A stretch of 64,000 nucleotides of DNA from Tanytarsus gracilentus. Lineage: Eukaryota; Arthropoda; Insecta; Diptera; Chironomidae. The stretch covers positions 8,370,001 to 8,434,000 of the forward strand of contig JAXRKN010000043.1 of NCBI GenBank assembly GCA_038502055.1, written 5' to 3'. This document shows positions 24,241-36,577 of the stretch, one piece after another; the first letter of the stretch is position 1; each line of letters begins with the position of its first letter. The notes below the pieces were generated by a model. The model did not search any database, had not been told where the DNA came from, and saw nothing but the letters and a program-made list of their open reading frames with translations. The position numbers and the translations under genes are program-made.

Positions 24241-24736
24241 AACCCACTTTTTTATATTCGAGAAAAGTATAAAATAAAATAAAATCAGTATAAAGACTGA
24301 TATTTTGATATTTTTGTTTACCCATTGAGTATAAAAAAATTTTGATATTTTTTGTTTGTGAGATATTTTAAAATGGAGTGATGTAATATTGAATGGAATG
24401 AAAACTGGAATTAAAGAACAAAATAAAGAAGTGGGGGGGTATATTTTTGATGTGTATGTTGCTAAGTGTTTTTTTTTAAGATATACTTTTTAATTGTTAA
24501 TATGTAGTGTTTAATTATTTAAACCGCCCCCACTTCTTTATTTTGTTCTTTAATTCCAGTTTTCATTCCATTCAAGTATTACATGCACTCGATGTTTAAA
24601 ATATCTCACGATACAGAAATAATATAAAATTTTGTTTGATGTATCAATGGTAAACAAAATATATCAAAATATCAGTTTTATATGATTTTTTTTTTTTATA
24701 CTTTTCCGTGCGGAATGTACTAAATAGAAGTGGGTT
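24241..24736. mobile_element. Fold-back (long inverted repeat) MITE, 496 bp, flanked by TTAA
   Basis: The ends are AACCCACTT (24241) and AAGTGGGTT (to 24736), each abutting a TTAA tetranucleotide (24237-24240 and 24737-24740), the target duplicated by piggyBac-type elements. The two halves are inverted copies of each other: 24391-24437 and 24527-24573 form a perfect 47-bp inverted repeat around an 89-bp loop. Outward of it, matching segments (GTGAGATATTTTAAA; CTGATATTTTGATAT) extend the stem almost to the ends with indels. No ORF is present. Palindromic T/A flanks make the exact border ambiguous by a few bases. Confidence 0.78.
24391..24573. repeat. 47-bp perfect inverted repeat core of the fold-back element
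   Basis: Arms 24391-24437 and 24527-24573 are exact reverse complements, starting GAATGGAATG and ending in a G/C run next to an 89-base AT-rich loop. The outermost loop bases include a run of seven G at 24433-24439. Confidence 0.85.
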
Positions 24737-24740
24737 TTAA

Positions 24741-27700
24741 TTTTTTTTTTTATTTTTTTTCAAACTTTTACATTAATTTTATTTTTTAAGTTTTTTGGTT
24801 TTAATTTTTATTTGTTTTTTTATTTATTAATTTTTATAAGTCCCTCGATCAAGATTCAAATTCTAATATGCGTTTTGACTTTTTTTGCCGTTTATGTTTC
24901 TATTTTTATTATTTTAAACTATGAACTATTTGTTTTTTGTAAATTGTTATTTTTTTTTTATTTTCAATTTTTTATTTTTTATCAAGGTGAAGATGGAGTG
25001 TTTTTTTTTTGTCCGAATGAAAGCGATCTTTTTTGCCATGTCTTGTCTTCGTCCACGCATTCCTCTTCTTCTGTCAACGAACTGATTCCTCTCGATTTCC
25101 GTCTCATTTGTTTTCTTGTTGTTTCTCTGTCTTGTCATTTCGTGTAGAAATTAAATGTGTAAAAGATCTTTTTTTTTTCAACTTTTACCTCACCTTTGAT
25201 TGAGTTCATCAATCGCATCTCCATGTAAGGAATTTGTGGAGTCCTCTTGTTGCGTCTATGTTAGAATTGCGTATTGCATTGTCTAAATCTTTGTTTGAGT
25301 TTCTTTGATTCACTCGTCGTGCCATTCTGTGTTTTTGATTATTGTCTTGCCTTCGTCTTCGAGTTGTTGATCGTGTCAATTTTTTTGTAAATTTCGTTCC
25401 AAGATTTAATTATTTCATCAGTTTGAATAGTGTGTTGCTGTTTTATATCTAAATTTTAAAATATTCTGCTTTAATTTACAAATTTTATTTTATTTAATTT
25501 TTTTTTACCTATGATATTTGTGATTCACTTTGATGTGATTTAAATGTGGTTTATGATGAATGAAGAATTTAAATATTTGTTTTTTTCTCAATGTTATTGT
25601 ATTTTAGTGTATTTTCCTTTTCGTGTCTGCTCCGCTTCGCTAGCGCATCAGCTGTGCGTGAGCAAGCCGTAAACTCTTCAATGCTCGAGATGAAATTAGT
25701 TTTAGGGTATATTATAGAAGTGGGAAAAATTGGGTGAAATGACTCTAAATGTTGATGATAATGAAACGTTTTTAGAATATATAAAATTATTGGTTTTGAC
25801 TCTTTTAAAAAATTGAAGGAAAAATTACAAAAATAATTTTTTAAAATTCTGAATTTTAAATTTTTCAATGACTAAAATTTATGATCACACTTCGAGCCCT
25901 CCCAAAAAGATTTCAAAAATAGCCGAACTACTTTATTTTTTATTTATTGCACTCCTCCCTGAAATTTAAGGTCAATTTTATGATCTGTTTATTTCAGTTC
26001 TCTTACACACCATTAGTTTGAGGCTATTTAAGAGAAAAATTTAAATTTCTAATGATTTGTTTTCTTACATCAAGAACTACTGACTCACTTATGCAAACAT
26101 AATATTTAAATTTATTTGTGACGAGCATCTCAGTAGCAAACAGAAAAAAGTCTTCATCTCCTCCCTCCCGAGAATAAATTTCGAATTTTCTGTCACTTAA
26201 ATGCGCTCCGACTGTTGCTGTCGAATGAAATGAATTGAATGAGATTGTTTGTATGTAAATGAGCTCGTCAGATGGTCAGAGAGAACTTTTTTTTATGAAA
26301 AGAAAATATCTTCATACACATGTTTCAGCTTGATTTTTTTTGCTGCCAGTTGAACCTCTCGGAACATTTATTGGCACCCAATATAATCCCTTGTTTGTTG
26401 TCTTGTTGATGTTGTTTGTCAATTTCGAGTGAAATTCTCGTCTCTCTTTTGGTATTCGTGGAAGTAACAGAAAATCTTTGAGTTGTGCGAGTGAAAGAAA
26501 TTTTATGACTCCGAGGACTTCTGTTTATAAGTCCTAAAATGCAAATTTGTCATATTTCTTTATGATTTTATTGCTCCGAGGTGAAACTTTGAGTCTTAAA
26601 TTTCTGAGGATTTCGTTTTTTTATTGACACCCTGCCAAAAGTCGATTTTCACAGTCACAAAAGTTTTTATTGCAGATAGTAGCAAATGCAATAAAGTATA
26701 TGACAAAAAAACGCATTGGAATGCACCTTTTTTTGGAAATGCGAGTGTTTATTGAAAAAAAGATTTATGAATGCTGTAAACAATTATAAAAATTTACAGT
26801 CTTTAATTTTAAACTGAAAAACTTTTGTGAAATATCAAAATTCAGAAAATAAAATTTAAAATTAAATCCAGAGATTAAATTTTAATCACTTTAAAAAAAT
26901 TAATTTAAATCTTTGGATTTTAAAAACTAAATCAACAGATTAAATTTAAAACTGCTCCAAACATCATTCAATTTTTAAAATTTCTCTTTTTAACGATTCT
27001 TTAAAAGTAAAACTACTTTATGGCATAGCAATGACTCGTTTCGTGGAAGTGACTTCACATTTATTGCACATCGCATGCAATTGGCTCAACACCAAGTAGC
27101 AATTTTCTGTTGTGCTATTCACATTTTATTATGCTACTGGCAATTTCGTCAGGAGAGTGAGAGAGAGCAAAAAAGTTCTACAACAAACCCGGAAAATAAA
27201 TAAAAAGGAGCACATTTCGTGTGTGCACATTATGCAGTTGCACTTTTTATGAGCGCAATAAAAAAAATATGGGAAATAAATAACAAAGTTAGAAAATGCC
27301 TCCCACTAAAAATAAAACTACAAAATTGCCAGCTTTCGACATTGCTGTTTTCGTGTCAAAACAAGAGCTAATAAAAAATTCAAATTGACGGATGTCTCGA
27401 TGAGGTCTCGTTTGCTTGGTTTTGTGCGCGCTCCAACGCATAATTATTAATTTCAAAAACGACTTTATTATCCCATACGACTTGCGAGTGCACACATGAG
27501 AATGTTTACGTTTAAGGAACATTACATTGCTTACTAGTTGCTGTAATAAATGGGTTATTTACATATATTTACCTTCTCTACTCACCAGTTGAATTTATGA
27601 CGATCAATAAAAATTATTGAAATAAAATTCACTCGCAAATTTATGAAGTCTCGAGCTTTTTGTAATTGCGCTTTTTTCAATTAACACACGTATGAAAATT

Positions 27701-30102
27701 TACGACGTCCATGGAGGTGGCAGTTGTCGAAATAATCGTAAAATAAAATAAAATTTCGGTGAGATTAAATTTTAATTGCGCCATTTTCTTTCGATTAAAA
27801 ATTAGATACCGTGAGAAATGAACTTTTGTCTCAACACCCAAAACCCCAAATCGATCAACAAAACTTAACAAATCGATTAATCACATTTTTGTCCGACCAT
27901 AGTCATCGAATGTTCAACAAACACCAAATCGCGTCAAAACTGTCAATTCTTGAAGTGTTACAAATATTTTTTATATCTTTTCTTTTCACCGCCGCCACTA
28001 ATCGTTCAGTCATATTATCGAATTGTGTTACTTTATGCGGCGATGACATAAATTTAAAATGACACTTAAATTGCCATCGAATGTGTGCGAGATGATGGAA
28101 AAATATCGGATATCAACAGCACCTTATAAGTAGCGCTTGTGTCAATGATGCGTAAGTGAATCTTCAGCCATAAAAAGACCTGTCGTTGATTTGTGAGTAG
28201 AACGGAGAAAGAAGAGATCTTCAAGGTCTTATGCGGGAAAATATTCAATTTCAATATCTCTTTCTCGCAGCAGCATGAAAGCCATATAAAAAGCTCGACA
28301 ATATGCGACGGTTGCGTTGGCAAATCTCAATTGAAATGTCTTGTGTGTGTGAACATATTCGACAGGTATGTGCCATGTCGTGATGATAAGACAAAATAAA
28401 AAAAATATTGTATGCGAAAAACGCTATAAAAATAAATCCTAAAGCGATAAAGACGAAGAAAGGCATTAGAATATTTTTTAAGGGTGAAAGGCATAATTTA
28501 CGCATGAATGGTGGTGTCGAAGTGAGAATAAGAAAGAAGCGAAGATGGCAACAGGTGAAGATGAAAATGCGATTTATGGAAAGTATTAAAAAATTCCTAA
28601 CTAAGAAGACAAAATTTATTGAATTAATTTTGAAAGTTTGGCTTTGAATTTATTAAAGAGATTTTAAGTGAGATTTTTTTACCATTTTTCAAAGAATTAA
28701 AATTTTAAAAGCAAAAACCGTTAAAAAAATTTAAAATTAAAAATCAAAAATTCGAATTTTTAAAAAAAAAGTTGAAATATATTTTGTACCATGTTGAACA
28801 ATTTTTAAATGTTATATATAAAATATTTTGATTTTTATTAAAAAGCAAAATTTTATTTTGATTTGTTCAAAATAATTTTTCGATTCACAAAGGTGTCATA
28901 TTGACTTTCATTGTCTTCACTATTAAAGTGCGTAAAACTGAAACAATGAAAGCGACAATAAAAGCACACAAGAAAATTGAAAGAAATGTGAAGTAATAAA
29001 ACCTCTTTAGCGATGGGCTTGGCATCCGTTTATGACGTTCTCTATTCTACTTTACAACTCGCGCCTTGTTATAACTGACTTGTTGCGTCTCGAACGATAA
29101 GCGATTGCTGTTGTTTTCAGTCAAACGAAATTTCGCATGTCCATAAAAAAGACGCTTAAAAATCAATGGTGACTCGTCTCGGGGATTTAACGGTAAAGAA
29201 GCTAGAATAAATTTTGATGATACAACTTTTTTACTTTTCTGCAAGTCTCGAGACAAACAAATTCAAGAAATTTGATATTAAATTTTTTCGCTTGCTGCCC
29301 GGGATGGTTTAATTTTATGTAAATACTTTCGAGAATGAAAATTTACGCTCATCCCAAAAGAAATTGAGCGAGTGAAATGCAAAAAAGCCATTTTTTATGA
29401 CTCTTCGTGTAGACTGAAACAAAAAAATATTTCAATTCTTAATCCAAATTAATATGTGAAACAGAAGTCTTTAAATGATGGCTGAGAGTCATGCAAAGAG
29501 TGTTTTTTGTCCCTCTGCCCATTTAAAAAATTTGAATTTTATAATAAAGCTAAAAAATATTCTTTATGACACTGTTTATTGCTCTGCTTCAGATTGTGTG
29601 ACTCAGTGTGTGTTGATACAAGTTTTCTCATCTAAATCGATGGGAATATTTCAAGCAAACAACGGAGATGTCATTGAGATATTCAAATTTTTTCTTTTCA
29701 AACTGATTGTCAAAAATTTTATCACATTATAAATAGACTATCATGACATATCGTTTCATTATATGCAAATTTTTATAATGAAAATTTTGTTTGCATAAAC
29801 AAAGAAGTTTTTTTAAATAAACAAAATTAGAGTTTATAAAATGCCCGAAGAAGCTTATGCTGAGATAACATAATCATAACTTCTTCCATTCGTTTGATGC
29901 TCAATGGAGCATGATAAGTGGTTTTAGTTTCATAAGTAGAGAGTCATGGAAAATTATCAAACATCGGCCACACATAGATGCAAAAGTTATTTTAGGTTTA
30001 TGTGGAAATTTTTTACTAGGTTACTGACACATGTTCGTATAGAATGTGTAACACAACAAACTTTCACCATGTTAGGAACGAAAAGCCACCGCAACCCCCT
30101 TT
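24741..30102. other. Gene desert, AT-rich
   Basis: T-rich low-complexity sequence (24741-25560), then mixed AT-rich DNA. The sequence TAGAAGTGGG, present at the right end of the fold-back element, recurs at about 25714-25723. ORFs are below 100 codons, overlap on both strands and show no domain. Confidence 0.5.
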
Positions 30103-30183
30103 TGTAGTTGAGCTGGTAGCCCATTGCATGTGGCAAAAAAGTTTCCATTCATATCATAAGCGAGAGAAGCCGGCTCAACTACA
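30103..30183. repeat. 81-nt hairpin with 14-bp terminal stem (possible structured RNA or tiny MITE)
   Basis: Arm TGTAGTTGAGCTGG (30103-30116) pairs with CCGGCTCAACTACA (30170-30183): 13 Watson-Crick pairs plus one G-U. A second small hairpin, GCCCATTGCATGTGGC (30119-30134), sits directly inside. The hexamer GCAACC occurs just outside both arms (30091-30096; 30184-30189), which could be a duplicated target site or chance. Stems this GC-balanced stand out in this AT-rich DNA. It matches no insect miRNA I recognise. Confidence 0.5.
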
Positions 30184-30262
30184 GCAACCAGAAAAGTTTT
30201 AATGTTCGGATAGAGATGAACAAGCGACTAAAATTTGAGTTCAAAGCTTATGAAATTTGAAT

Positions 30263-30375
30263 TTTAGACGTTTTTAAATTTACGTTTTAGACGATTCAAA
30301 AATTTTATACCATTTAAATTTAGACGTTTTAAAATTTTAAAATTTAGACGTTTAAAATTTTTTATACCATTTAAA
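30263..30375. repeat. AT-rich ~57-bp tandem duplication with TTTAGACG motif
   Basis: TTTTATACCATTTAAA occurs at 30303-30318 and again at 30360-30375, and TTTAGACG occurs about four times between 30263 and 30350, indicating a local tandem duplication. Confidence 0.55.
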
Positions 30376-31571
30376 ACTAATAATTTTAAAATTTGATGTT
30401 AACTTTAAAAAAATTTGAATTTTATGAACATGCTTGCGCTTGCTTGTTCTTTCTTTCAAGAAAACCCTTAGTATGCATAATTTATCTCTAACCCACCTAT
30501 AATTTTCCACTTCAAAACAATGAAAGCTTAAAATGTGTCAGAATCGAGTAGGAAAAATTTGCTAAAATCCCAAACATACATCAGACAAAATTTCCATCAT
30601 GAATTTTTAATTGTTTGCGGTGAGAGAGAAAAAAGTTTATGTGAGCATGTTTTGGACTTGGCCGAACTTTTTCACATCGAAGCAAAAAATTCCATTCTCT
30701 CTGGGATTTTTCGATTTAGTTTTTCACCCCAAGAATGTAGAAAATCCGAGTGAATGAATGTAAAAATCAATTCGAGACAACAACAGAAAAATTCTTTTCA
30801 CTAAATTGAAAAACTATTTGATTTTGACCAAACTTTAGTGCTGGCCAGAAAAAAAAATTCCCTTGTTGGAAAATCGGAATCAAAAATTTATGGTTGTACA
30901 AAAAGTTTTCACTCAATGAATTTTGTGTGAAAATTTAAAGAGCATTTTTGTATTTTTTCTAAATATTTAAATCAGCTTTAAACTTAAATACCAACTCGAA
31001 TCACCATCCTTTTTCGATCTAAGAGAAAATCAATAAAAATTTGCATCTCTCCAGGTGAAACTTTCTCGTCGACAAGCGAGCACAATTGACAACTCAATAA
31101 AGTCGAAAGCATTATTTCCAATGACGAATAAATTTGTATCAAAAAGGCATAAAATTTTTTGATATGTAAATTTTTATGGGAGACGAAGGTAAAATTTTGG
31201 CCCTCTTTCAACTCAAGTTTAGATAACAACTCAACTCACGTGTCTATGACAATGGTTTATAAAGCACAGGCAATAATAATAATAATAAAAAATTGGCAAG
31301 AGAGAAATTTTAACTTGTTACTTAACAAATATCGATTGTCATGGTTACATCTTTTATGGTGAGGAAAGCTTACAAATGAGGCACTTTACAAAAGAAAAGC
31401 TTTTCACGCATTCAAAAATTTATTCACATTTTGAAATTTCAAAGAACACATTTAAAATTACTCCCAGATGTCCTTTATATGAATGCTTATGGAAAATGTA
31501 AGTGGAGCTGATTGGAAATGTGAAAATTGTGAATGGAGATTTTTTAATTTTAGTGTGAGAAAATATTAGTT

Positions 31572-32111
31572 GGGAATTTCCTAGGTGTTGGGAATTTCCC
31601 AGGTGTTGGGAATTTCCCAGGTGTTGGGAATTTCCCAGGAGTTGGGAATTTCCCAGGAGTTGGGAATTTCCCAGGAGTTGGGAATTTCCCAGGTGTTGGG
31701 AATTTCCCAGGAGTTGGGAATTTCCCAGGTGTTGGGAATTTCCCAGGAGTTGGGAATTTCCCAGGTGTTGGGAATTTCCCAGGAGTTGGGAATTTCCCAG
31801 GAGTTGGGAATTTCCCAGGTGTTGGGAATTTCCCAGGAGTTGGGAATTTCCCAGGAGTTGGGAATTTCCCAGGAGTTGGGAATTTCCCAGAAGTTGGGAA
31901 TTTCACAGGAGTTGGGAATTTCTCAGGAGTTGGGAATTTCCCAGGAGTTGGGAATTTCTCAGTAGTTGGGTATTTCCCAGTAGTTGGGAATTTCCCAGGA
32001 GTTGGGAATTTCCCAGAAGTTGGGAATTTCCCAGGAGTTGGGAATTTCCCAGAAGTTGGGAATTTCCCAGGAGTTGGGAATTTCCCAGAAGTTGGGAATT
32101 TCCCAGTAGTT
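31572..32111. repeat. 18-bp minisatellite, 30 copies, each centred on a GGGAATTTCCC palindrome
   Basis: The GGG of the motif recurs every 18 bp from 31572 to 32094 without a phase change: 30 units of the form GGGAATTTCCCAGGAGTT, with GAG/GTG/GAA/GTA variants in the spacer. The 11-bp palindrome GGGAATTTCCC is intact in 25 units; the exceptions are units 1 (CCT end), 19 (CAC), 20 and 22 (CTC) and 23 (GGGTATTT). GGGAATTTCC is a consensus Rel/NF-kappaB site, and TGGGAA/TTCCCA is also the core bound by CSL/Su(H). Because 18 is a multiple of three and the unit has no stop, both strands are open (GISQEL-type repeats on +, GKFPTP on -). The minus frame has an ATG at 32119 and runs 189 codons, but this is probably a by-product. 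Confidence 0.95.
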
Positions 32112-34354
32112 GTATCCACCCCTTGAAGAAATTTAAACCATAAACCCTCGAAATAAAATAAACGTGATTTATGAAATGTTTAAATTATTGTTCAAATTAA
32201 AACTTTTTGTTTCATTACGTAAATTTTTTGACATTTACATGATTATAATAAAGTTAAACCTAACAAAAGCGACAAGTGCTTCATGTACTCGAGTTCATAT
32301 CATATGCACAGCACAAAAGAGTAAAATATGCCCGAAACCTTTTTCCTCCTCATTTCTCCCACACATCTCGAAGGATCGCATCATAACTCGCAAGTTAGGT
32401 AACGAGACTGAAACGAAATCAAAATCCAATATATATCACATTTATGATTATTATCGAGAGCATTTCGTAACGCTATAATTTATATTGAATTTCATAGTGA
32501 AGAGGAAAAAAATATTGAGGTTCACTTAAATGAGGGAAAAAAATTGTTGATTGTAACGAGGAAAAAGCTTTTGCTCATAAGTAGCATAAGGTTGAACATT
32601 ATTATACTCTCACATGACGACAACCACACATGCAATGATGGAAAAACGATATCAAGTCACATAATGGAGCAGTTATTTTTTTCCTACCAAAAGAATAATT
32701 TTATGTTCTTTTCCTATATACTTTTTTATTATTATTCAATGCCACCATAATTTTGCTCCCTTTCGTCTTCCACTCGAGACAATTTTATTGGCTTCGTATT
32801 TTTTATATGAAAATTTACTTTGTTTGTAGCAATTTTTTTGTGAAGAACTTCAGAAGTGTTGAAAATTGAATGATTTTCCACATTTGCTTTAAATTTTTTA
32901 GATTTTTTTATAATTTAATGATGAAAAATATTAAAACTAAAACTTTTTATTTTATCCAAAAAAATTCTCCCTCTTTTGTCTTTTCAATAAATTTTATTTC
33001 TCTCTTTTTTTAAGTGTTGGTAAAAATAATGAAACCTTGTTACTGTCACTCAAGCCTAGGCTTTCTGCTCCTCTTTAATGATTGGAAAAGTTTTATTGCC
33101 TTTCTTCCCTTATTTTTTGAGTCGCGTGAGGGTGTCAGAGGTTTCGATTGAGGGATCGATTCAAACCGGATTCTCATATCTTTTTCGTGTGTCACCTCTG
33201 ACCGCAATCGTTTATTTATGAGGGTGGTTGCAAAAAGGAGAGAAACCTTCCACAATGTGTTAATTTACTGAAGGATAAAGTGTGAACCCACGCAGTATCG
33301 GTTTTCAACGGTATTTAATTGCAAGGGTGAAAATTATTTTGTGCGTTTTAAAAATTTAGACGTAGTCAATTGTTATAGGCGGAAGCTATAAAATATTCAT
33401 AAATGAGTGGAAATATGTCGAAACCAATTAAAGATTATTGGATTGACTTATAGATTTTAAGGTGGTTGAAAATTAAATTGTTCCAAAGTATTTTTGGAAA
33501 CACCTTTAGAAAATTAGTGTCTAAAAATTAATTGAAATGTTAGATTTATTTAATTATTCGATAGAATTCTTCCGATAGAGTTGCGTGACATGTCTCGATA
33601 AATTTTCCAACGTCCGTCGAACATTATTAAAAACTAACAAGCTCATAAAACACTCAAAAATTGCATGTCAATTGACAGTTTTTTGTCAGCTAAAAAATTA
33701 AACTCGTTGAATTATTCAACATCGGTCGAAAGGGATGATGAAAATTTTTTCATAACTCTTATAACGAGATGTTTTGTTTTTATGTTCTGGTGACATGTTT
33801 TTATGTTTCATTTCCGTGAATTATTCTCATTTATGCCGCGCGTTCTCACTTAAAATTGCTCGCATAATTAATTATGATAGGGATGTCGTAACTCTTCTTA
33901 ATTAGACACAAAATAGTGAATGTAAAAATATTTAATGGTCACTGTCACCGAGAAATGTGAAAAGAGTAAATTTTTGTTGAAAATGAATAAATTAAATATT
34001 TTGATGAGAACGCGCACAAATTTAAAAAAATTAATTTGATGTTAATTATTTAAATGATGAATAAATTTTTTGGTCTTATTAGAATTTAATTTTTTCTATC
34101 GGTAAAATATAATTAATTTATTTTTAAACGAGTCAAAATATTAATTATTAATTTTGTTGTTCTGACTGTGACACATCAAAAACATGTCCGATATGCGTTA
34201 AAAAAATTAATTATGAATGATGTTTAATTATTTTGAGTCAAGAATATTGGAAAAATACTTTCAGTTTTAATTTAGATTTCTTTTAAGCAAGAATAGAAAA
34301 ACTTCAGAATTTTTTACTGTTTAAATTTTTATTGACTTTTGAAGTTTTAAAATC
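32112..34354. other. Region between the minisatellite and the SLC44 gene
   Basis: AT-rich with no supported coding exon. It would contain the promoter and 5' UTR of the SLC44 gene, but no convincing TATA box or initiator was pinned down. Confidence 0.5.
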
Positions 34355-36410
34355 ATGATAGAAAAAGTAAGTTTCTAAATTTTATTCAAAGAAACTAAAA
34401 TTTTCAATAACAAATTATAGCAAAGAAAATGCACGAATATTCCTTTTATCTTCATTTGCGGTGGATTTTTAATATTTTTGGTAAGTTCAAAATTTCTTGT
34501 ATGCAAATCAAAATCTCCAAAAATTTACAGTTCTCAAAATTAATTTTTTACAATTTAAAATCCAAAATTCAAAAAAAAATTTTCTAAAAACTTTCAGCTA
34601 GCTTCAATGGTCTACAGTGGAACCAAGTCTGATATTGATCGACTTACAAAAGGTTTTGATGACTGTGGAAATGTTTGTGGTCGCGAAAATTTTGATCTAA
34701 ACATTTCTCAATGTCAAGTAAGTGATTTATTTTATCGATTTTCTAGCATATTTCATTTTAAAAATTTTATAGCCTCAAAATATGTCGTCAAACCCCAAAC
34801 TTGAAGTAAATGCAAAAAGTATTGCATTGAATCGAACAATTTTAAACTACAAATGCGTTCCAAAGTGTGAAAATAATTTTATCGAAATTTTCAATCGTTG
34901 CTATCAAAATAGAAGCCATGCATTTCACACTAACGCTGGATTTGTTTCAAAATTATCTCAAGATTTAGTTTCAACTTGGTCAGAAATTCTTCTTACATGC
35001 GGCCTTGCAGCAATTTTTTCTGCATCTCTTTTAATTCTTTTTCAATATGCGATCGAATTTATTTTAAATTTTGTCTATTTTGGATTCATTTTGACAATAA
35101 CGGGGTTTGCTATTTTATTCTGGACATTGCTTGCTCATGGCGATAAGAAATTTTTTGTGCCAGCTTTAATTATGAGTTTTTTGGTGATTATTTTAATTTT
35201 AATTTTCGTCTGGTATCGAAAGAGAATCAAATTAGTCGCTCAAATATTTAGAGAAGCATCAAAAGCTCTAATTGACATAAGTTCAATCATTTTCGAGCCT
35301 TTCTTAACTTTTATTGGACTAATGTTAACCATCATGAAGTTTGTGTTTTTGAATTTAATAATTCATACGGCTGGAAATCCTGTCGATACTAAAAATTTAG
35401 ATGGAAGCATTCACGTGACATTTAAAGCTGACACTGGAATTATTATCGCTCAAGTCCTCAACTTCATAGCGTTTATATGGTTCACGCAGCTCATTTTTGA
35501 CTGTCAACATTTTGTGATTGCCGGAACAATTTGTTCTTGGTATTTTACAAGAAACAAAGAAAAATTGAGTTCACCTGTTTTGACATCTTTCTATCACCTT
35601 TTTCGATTTCATCTCGGCTCAGTTTGTCTTGGATCAATGATCATCACAATTGTTAAAGTCATCAGAATGATTGTTCATGGTATTCTCAATCAAAAAGAGA
35701 GAGGCAGTTCAGTTCTCGCATGCTGCTGTGGATCAATTCTTGAGACAATCGAAAATATTCTTAAATATTTAATTCGAAATGTTTACATCGTTGTGGCGAA
35801 GGATGGAACACCATTTATTGAGTCAGGTCGGAAAGCTTTTAATTTAATTTGGAACAACCTGAAAGACGTGATCGCTCTTAATCAATTTGGAGATTTGGTG
35901 TTGCTGATAAGTCAATTGTTGGTCGTTGCACTTTCATCGCTTATCGCTTACTTTCTTGTGGTAAGATAAATTACATAATTTGAATAAGTATGCATATAAT
36001 ATTCGAAATTAATATTTAACTTTAAAACTTTATAAAATTTAATTAATTTTCATTTAAAATTTTAGAATAAACCTGATGTCAACTATGTTTGGTTTCCGGT
36101 GCTTCTTGCAGCAATATTTTCCTTCCTCATTGCTCACACTTTCATCGCAGTTTTTGAAATGACTGTTGATACCATTTTTCTCTGCTTCTGTGAAGACATT
36201 GTTGAAAATGATGGAAATTCAAGACCATATTACATGTCAACGGAATTAATGAATGTAATGAAGAAGTTGAAGAATGAAGTGGGAGGTGAATTTAATTTAA
36301 ATTCAACTCAAACAAATACAGCGTGTCAAGTTGAGTCTCAAATACAAAACTCACCAGCTCTACAACCAGTTAATCGAACGGCATTTCATTCAAATTTACC
36401 ACAGAAATAA
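34355..36410 (+). CDS. Choline transporter-like protein, SLC44 family, 574 aa
   Basis: Five exons: 34355-34366, 34421-34480, 34598-34717, 34773-35960, 36066-36410; all junctions are phase 0 with GTAAG donors and AG acceptors. Exon 2 gives the family N-terminal motif (RKCTN) and the first half of TM1; exon 3 holds KGFDDCGNVCG, equivalent to the YGNxCG motif after TM1. Exon 4 (residues 65-460) carries most of the hydrophobic segments, and GTICSWYFTRNKEK, a strong family motif. Exon 5 has FLCFCEDIVENDG and RPYYMS, the C-terminal signature, then a polar Gln/Asn-rich tail. N-glycosylation sequons (NIS, NRT, NRS) fall in the first extracellular loop. Family knowledge: SLC44 proteins have about ten membrane spans and transport choline, in some cases ethanolamine, at plasma or organelle membranes. 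At 574 residues it is shorter than the usual 650-710, mainly in the first loop. The 12-bp first exon (MIEK) is the least certain part. Confidence 0.88.
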
Positions 36411-36468
36411 TTTTGTGCACACGAAAAAATTTAGTTTTATAAAAATAATTTTAATCAGCAGTGAAATT

Positions 36469-36577
36469 AATAAATTAATTAAAATCCCATAACTGCTGCC
36501 ACACAAAGCTCGTTCGTGTCAACGAAAAAAAATATTTATACCCTTTTTTTGTTAAAATATTTAATTAAACGAATAAA
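36469..36577 (+). terminator. Candidate poly(A) signals of the SLC44 gene
   Basis: AATAAA occurs at 36469-36474 (58 bp past the stop) and again at 36572-36577. Either or both could define the 3' end. Confidence 0.5.

Noticed and set aside
31572..32111. CRISPR-like array
   Set aside because: Units are contiguous 18-mers with no unique spacers, in a eukaryotic sequence; it is a minisatellite.
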